A stretch of DNA of 26,926 bases from Firmicutes bacterium UBA3941. GTDB taxonomy: Bacteria; Bacillota; Clostridia; Caldicoprobacterales; UBA3941. The position numbers were made by a program, and so were the translations under genes. Shown here one piece after another: positions 23,208 to 26,926 of the stretch (within the stretch, counting starts at the first letter, position 1; every line of letters begins with the position of its first letter). The notes beneath the pieces are model-generated. The model worked only from the letters and a program-made list of their open reading frames with translations. It made no database searches and had not been told where the DNA came from. The stretch lies in contig DGDX01000058.1 in the NCBI GenBank assembly GCA_002385665.1, forward strand, positions 23,704 through 50,629, in the 5' to 3' direction.

Positions 23208-23232
23208 CTATAAAGGGGGGTAGAGGATAAAA

Positions 23233-24246
23233 ATGGCAAGGAATAGAGCAGCCTTAACAGGTAGAGAGAAGGCAGCGATTTTGCTTATATCCCTGGGTAC
23301 CGAAAGAGCATCTCAAATATACAAACACCTTAAGGAAGAGGAAATTGAGCAGCTGACCTTGGAGATTGCAAATTTACGAAAGATCGATAGTGACGTAAAA
23401 GATGCTATACTGGAAGAATTCTATGAGATATGTTTGGCAAAGAATTATATAGCTGAAGGCGGTATAGGATATGCCAAGGAGGTTCTTGAAAAGGCTTTGG
23501 GAGGGCAAAAGGCTTTGGAATTAATCAATAAATTGACTTCCTCCCTTCAAGTTAGGCCCTTTGATTTTGCTAGAAAGGCAGATCCCACACAGCTATTAAA
23601 TTTTATCCAGAATGAGCATCCACAGACAATAGCATTGATCATGGCTTACTTAAGACCTCAACAAGCTGCGATAATATTATCCGCACTCCCCATTGAAAAA
23701 CAGGCTGAGGTAGCAACTAGGATTGCTATGATGGATAGTACTTCACCAGAGATTATTAAGGAGATAGAAAGGATTTTAGAGAAAAAACTATCCTCTATGG
23801 TAACTTCGGATTTTACAACAGCTGGAGGTATAGAGTCGATTGTAGATATACTATTATCCGTAGATAGGGGAACAGAAAAACATATAATGGAGTCACTGGA
23901 GATGAGAGACAGTGAGTTAGCGGAAGAAATTAAAAGAAGGATGTTTGTTTTCGAGGACATTGTAACTCTGGATAACCGCTCAGTCCAAAGATTCCTAAGA
24001 GAGGTAGATAACAATGATCTTGCCCTGGCTTTAAAAACTGCAAGTGAGGAAGTTAAAAGGGTTATATTTTCAAATATATCTAAGCGACTTCAAGATATGC
24101 TGAAAGAGGATATGGAGTTTATGGGACCTGTTAGACTTCGCGATGTCGAAGATGCCCAGCAAAAGATTGTTAACATTATCAGAAGGTTGGAGGATGCCGG
24201 TGAAATTGTAGTTTCACGTGGTGGAGGGGACGAAATAATTGTCTAG
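23233..24246 (+). CDS. fliG: Flagellar motor switch protein FliG
   Basis: 337 residues, the usual length. Three armadillo-like regions: the N-terminal domain binding FliF; the middle domain with the FliM-binding EHPQ motif at 128-131; and the C-terminal domain after the MFVF motif at 237-240 (MFVFEDIVTLDNRS), whose charged helix contacts the stator. It is part of the cytoplasmic switch complex for torque and direction. The ATG at 23233 follows AGAGGAT (23222-23228). The end overlaps fliH by 8 bases, so translation is coupled. Confidence 0.97.
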   Translation: MARNRAALTGREKAAILLISLGTERASQIYKHLKEEEIEQLTLEIANLRKIDSDVKDAILEEFYEICLAKNYIAEGGIGYAKEVLEKALGGQKALELINKLTSSLQVRPFDFARKADPTQLLNFIQNEHPQTIALIMAYLRPQQAAIILSALPIEKQAEVATRIAMMDSTSPEIIKEIERILEKKLSSMVTSDFTTAGGIESIVDILLSVDRGTEKHIMESLEMRDSELAEEIKRRMFVFEDIVTLDNRSVQRFLREVDNNDLALALKTASEEVKRVIFSNISKRLQDMLKEDMEFMGPVRLRDVEDAQQKIVNIIRRLEDAGEIVVSRGGGDEIIV

Positions 24247-25003
24247 AGTAGTTAAAAATGATAGGATAGTCATCAATGCTGCAAAAATGATTCTGGCCAA
24301 CAGTGATGACCTAAATAGTATTGGAGGGCAGGTTATAGCTCATAATGATGGTCAGGATTTTAATACTAATTATTCTGAGCTTATTAAAAGGGTCAAAGAA
24401 CAGGCGGAGGACATAATTATAAAAGCCCGGGACAAAGCTCAAATAATTGAATTAGAAGCTCAAAAGGCAGCTGCCAAGATCATGGAAGCTGCAAAGGAAG
24501 AAGGGTATTCCAAAGGATATTCTGAAGGGTACGACAAGGGTTACGCGCAAGGTTTAAATGAAGGTAAAGACCTTGGTAGGGCTCAATACGATGATGCAAT
24601 AAAAGAAGCACAAGAATTAAGGCAAAAATATCTGGATGATTATGAGAATCTCTACACAACTAGCGAAAGATATATGCTTGAGTTGGCAATTGAAATTGCG
24701 CGGAAAATCATTGGTGAAGCATTGGATAATGATGATAGGCTTTATATGGAGTTAGCGTATAAAGCCCTAAAACAAGTACAGGGACAGGAGAAGGTTACCC
24801 TTCGAGTGAGCAGTCAGGATTTTCCAAAAGTGCTCAAAAATAAGGGAATGTTGCTCTCAAAACTCAATGAAATAGAAGAAATTGACATTATTGAAGATGA
24901 CTATTTGAAGAATGGTAGCTGTATCATTGATACTGGGACCGGTATTATAGACGCAAGCGTAGATGTTCAGATGGATATTATAGAATCTTCTCTTCTTAAG
25001 TAA
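24239..25003 (+). CDS. fliH: Flagellar export apparatus protein FliH
   Basis: 254 residues. Charged helical N-terminal half with a regular GxxxG series: glycines at 89, 93, 97, 101, 105, 109 and 113, the glycine-ladder repeat known from FliH/YscL proteins. The C-terminal domain (about 130-254) resembles the ATPase-regulating part (LAIEIARKIIGEAL, ends with SCIIDTGTGIIDASVDVQM). FliH dimers bind FliI, hold back its ATPase and carry it to the export gate. Start TTG at 24239, with GGAGGGG (24223-24228) ahead; it begins inside the end of fliG. Confidence 0.93.
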   Translation: MSRVVKNDRIVINAAKMILANSDDLNSIGGQVIAHNDGQDFNTNYSELIKRVKEQAEDIIIKARDKAQIIELEAQKAAAKIMEAAKEEGYSKGYSEGYDKGYAQGLNEGKDLGRAQYDDAIKEAQELRQKYLDDYENLYTTSERYMLELAIEIARKIIGEALDNDDRLYMELAYKALKQVQGQEKVTLRVSSQDFPKVLKNKGMLLSKLNEIEEIDIIEDDYLKNGSCIIDTGTGIIDASVDVQMDIIESSLLK

Positions 25004-25035
25004 GGGTATAGCCTTTTATAAATGGGGGGATATAG

Positions 25036-26349
25036 TTGGAGCCCATCACCTTTGATAAATATAAGGAAATGCTAGGAAATATAAGCAGCATATCACATAC
25101 AGGCAAAGTTACCCAGGTTATTGGGCTCACCATAGAATCAAACGGACCTACAATGGAACTAGGGCAGATATGTCTGTTACATAACTACAAAAGAACTTTC
25201 TCAATAAGAGCCGAAGTAGTTGGTTTTAGAGAGGGCAGGGTTCTACTAATGCCCTTGGGGGAGCCTAAAGGGATAGGACCCGGCAGCCTGGTGGAATCAA
25301 TACATAGTGTTCTTAAGGTGGCTGTTAGCGAGGACCTAAAAGGGAGGATATTGGATGGGCTAGGTAATCCCATGGATGGTAAGGGACCCATTTCCAATAA
25401 AAGATTGATATCCATTGACAATTCCCCGCCTAATCCCTTAGAGCGTAAAAGAATATCAAAGCCGTTGGTCCTCGGCATAAAAGCAATAGATGGGCTTTTA
25501 ACCTGCGGAAGTGGTCAAAGACTGGGCATATTTGCCGGTAGCGGGGTTGGGAAAAGTACCTTGCTTGGTATGATTGCCAGAAACACTGAAGCTGATGTAA
25601 ATGTCATAGCCTTGGTAGGTGAACGCGGTAGAGAAGTTAAGGAGTTCATCCAAAAAGATTTGGGGGAAGAAGGACTAAAGCGTTCAGTTTTGGTAGTTGC
25701 CACATCGGACCAACCACCCTTGGTAAGGGTTAAGGCAGCTTTAGTGGCGACAACGATTGCAGAATACTTTAGAGATAAAGGGTTAAATACACTCCTCATG
25801 ATGGATTCCATTACTAGATTTGCCATGGCTCAGAGGGAAATCGGACTAGCTATTGGAGAGCCCCCTGTGGCAAGGGGTTATACGCCTTCGGTTTTTGCCC
25901 AACTACCAAAATTGCTGGAGCGATCCGGTAATTCTTCAGAAGGCTCGATTACCGGATTATACACAGTCTTAGTAGACGGCGACGATTTCAATGAGCCCAT
26001 AAGTGATGCCGTGAGGGGTATATTAGATGGTCATATAATCCTCTCAAGGGATCTGGCTAATAGCAACCATTATCCAGCCATCGATGTATTGGGAAGTGTT
26101 AGTAGGGTTATGCCGGACATAGTCGGCGATGACCATTTACATAAGGCTGGAAGAATAAAAACCCTACTTGCTGCTTATAGGGAATCTCAGGATCTAATAA
26201 ACATAGGCGCATATAACCATGGGAGTAATTCTACAATTGATGAAGCTATAGAAAAGATGTCCCAGATTAATGAGTTTTTGCAGCAATCTGTGGCCGACAG
26301 ATTTGATATGATCACCACAATGGAGTGGATGTCGAGGATAGTACAATGA
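25036..26349 (+). CDS. fliI: Flagellum-specific ATPase FliI
   Basis: 437 residues, normal for the type III export ATPase. Walker A GIFAGSGVGKST at 164-175, GERGREV at 195-201, Walker B LLMMDS at 253-258 and the conserved GLAIGEPPVARGYTPSVFA at 270-288. It forms a hexamer at the export gate and unfolds substrates with ATP. Start TTG at 25036, behind GGGGGGA (25024-25030). The last four bases overlap the fliJ start (ATGA). Confidence 0.97.
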   Translation: MEPITFDKYKEMLGNISSISHTGKVTQVIGLTIESNGPTMELGQICLLHNYKRTFSIRAEVVGFREGRVLLMPLGEPKGIGPGSLVESIHSVLKVAVSEDLKGRILDGLGNPMDGKGPISNKRLISIDNSPPNPLERKRISKPLVLGIKAIDGLLTCGSGQRLGIFAGSGVGKSTLLGMIARNTEADVNVIALVGERGREVKEFIQKDLGEEGLKRSVLVVATSDQPPLVRVKAALVATTIAEYFRDKGLNTLLMMDSITRFAMAQREIGLAIGEPPVARGYTPSVFAQLPKLLERSGNSSEGSITGLYTVLVDGDDFNEPISDAVRGILDGHIILSRDLANSNHYPAIDVLGSVSRVMPDIVGDDHLHKAGRIKTLLAAYRESQDLINIGAYNHGSNSTIDEAIEKMSQINEFLQQSVADRFDMITTMEWMSRIVQ

Positions 26350-26810
26350 ATTTGAAAGGTTTTAAATTCAGCTTAGAAGCACCTCTCAAGGTTAAAAAGT
26401 TACATAGGGCACAATTAGAAGTTAAGCTAGCTAAAGCAAAAAAGAAAATGGACGCCCTTAAGAGAGCCCTGGATCTTCTAACTATGGAGAGCGATGGGCT
26501 GCAATCAAAGTTGGCGGATTTGCTCGCTGGTGGTACAAAGGTAGTAGATTTAAAAGAACTTAGCAAATACTTAAGCGTTTTATCTGACAGGATAGCAGAT
26601 ATGCAAGAACAATATCGTGAGGCCAGCGATAGGTTTGCAGCCTTACGAAACTCTCTAATAGATATAATACATGAGATAGATGTGTTGGAGGAACTGAAAG
26701 AGAAGCAAATAAAAGAGTTTCTTAAAGAAGTGCAAAGAAAGGAAGAAAAAGCCCTGGAGGAAAGAATAAACTTCCAAACCTTTATGCGAGGTGGAAAAAC
26801 ATATGGCTAA
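26346..26810 (+). CDS. fliJ: Flagellar export protein FliJ
   Basis: 154 residues, almost entirely charged helix predicted to form an antiparallel coiled coil (lysine/glutamate-rich heptads throughout), as in FliJ, which sits in the centre of the FliI ring and links it to the export gate. FliJ proteins are poorly conserved, so the call rests on length, coiled-coil character and position directly after fliI. The ATG at 26346 overlaps the fliI stop by 4 bases and has GAGGA at 26334-26338; an earlier in-frame GTG (26325) lies within fliI. Its end overlaps the next gene by 8 bases. Confidence 0.9.
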   Translation: MNLKGFKFSLEAPLKVKKLHRAQLEVKLAKAKKKMDALKRALDLLTMESDGLQSKLADLLAGGTKVVDLKELSKYLSVLSDRIADMQEQYREASDRFAALRNSLIDIIHEIDVLEELKEKQIKEFLKEVQRKEEKALEERINFQTFMRGGKTYG

Positions 26811-26926
26811 AAGGGGCAGGGGCATCCCGATTGTATTGATAATTATCTTAATATTTTTGATATCCGGTTCTTTAGTGATAGGCTTCAATATTGGTGGTAT
26901 TAGAGATATTGTGTTTTCTATAATAG
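26803..26926 (+). CDS. Membrane-anchored protein, N-terminus only (possibly MotE/YlxF-like)
   Basis: Only about 41 codons are visible before the window ends. The start ATG at 26803 overlaps fliJ by 8 bases and follows GAGGTGG. A basic N-terminus (AKRGRG) precedes a hydrophobic membrane helix (about 9-27, IPIVLIIILIFLISGSLVI). In many Firmicutes the gene after fliJ encodes a membrane-anchored MotE/YlxF-like protein with a coiled-coil, and hook-length protein FliK comes next. This position and the N-terminal helix fit, but the family-defining part is missing, so the identity is a guess from context. Confidence 0.5.
   Translation, partial: MAKRGRGIPIVLIIILIFLISGSLVIGFNIGGIRDIVFSII

Noticed and set aside
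1..26926. Mobile elements, CRISPR arrays, phage, toxin-antitoxin or defence genes
   Set aside because: I read both strands for transposases, integrases, regular spacer repeats, tRNA-end attachment sites and defence families and saw none; nearly all the coding DNA is core chromosome.

Overview
The window is a dense stretch of chromosome from a motile, endospore-former-like member of the Firmicutes, most likely class Clostridia. This rests on gene content and order (relA-dtd-MBL-hemZ-hisS-aspS; iscR-nifS-iscU; alaS-ireB-ruvX-DUF1292; flgB-flgC-fliE-fliF-fliG-fliH-fliI-fliJ), on an alanine-type T-box leader, on strong GGAGG ribosome binding sites and on frequent TTG/GTG starts. The DNA is moderately AT-rich, and ATA (Ile) and AGG/AGA (Arg) codons are common. 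Iron-sulfur and radical-SAM proteins, including a ferredoxin-tailed aldo/keto reductase, fit an anaerobe. I cannot name genus or species. Every gene I can support lies on the + strand; no RNA genes, CRISPR arrays, transposases or phage genes are visible.

Layout. (1) 1-6847: stringent-response and translation-quality operon: the 3' half of relA, dtd, an MBL-fold hydrolase, hemZ, hisS, aspS, with almost no spacing. (2) 6848-7732: an RseC-like membrane protein overlapping thioredoxin, closed by a good intrinsic terminator. (3) 7756-10511: glyA with its own promoter, then rarA behind a long imperfect hairpin. (4) 10523-12745: iscR-nifS-iscU with a near-consensus promoter and a likely IscR operator at the transcription start. 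(5) 12746-14712: a strong terminator, a PRC-barrel protein, a 55-residue YtxH-like protein and an AI-2E family permease, with several inverted repeats. (6) 14773-17714: consensus promoter, T-box riboswitch and alaS. (7) 17715-20024: a two-tier palindrome, then ireB, a ferredoxin-tailed aldo/keto reductase, ruvX and DUF1292, ending in a strong terminator. (8) 20036-26926: the start of a flagellar basal-body and export operon, from flgB to fliJ, then the N-terminus of a membrane-anchored protein (probably MotE/YlxF-like) cut by the window end.

How they work together: RelA, Dtd, the three aminoacyl-tRNA synthetases and the T-box form a tRNA-charging, proofreading and starvation-sensing group. 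IscR, NifS and IscU supply and regulate Fe-S clusters for proteins such as HemZ and the ferredoxin-type reductase. RseC-like protein and thioredoxin suggest redox maintenance. The last block builds the MS ring, rod and export ATPase of the flagellum.

I found no clearly new multi-gene system. The best leads for undescribed biology are non-coding: nested inverted repeats in the unusually long fliE-fliF gap, the palindrome overlapping the putative flagellar promoter, and the IscR-type operator. The aldo/keto reductase lodged inside the normally compact ireB-ruvX cluster is the best protein-level lead.
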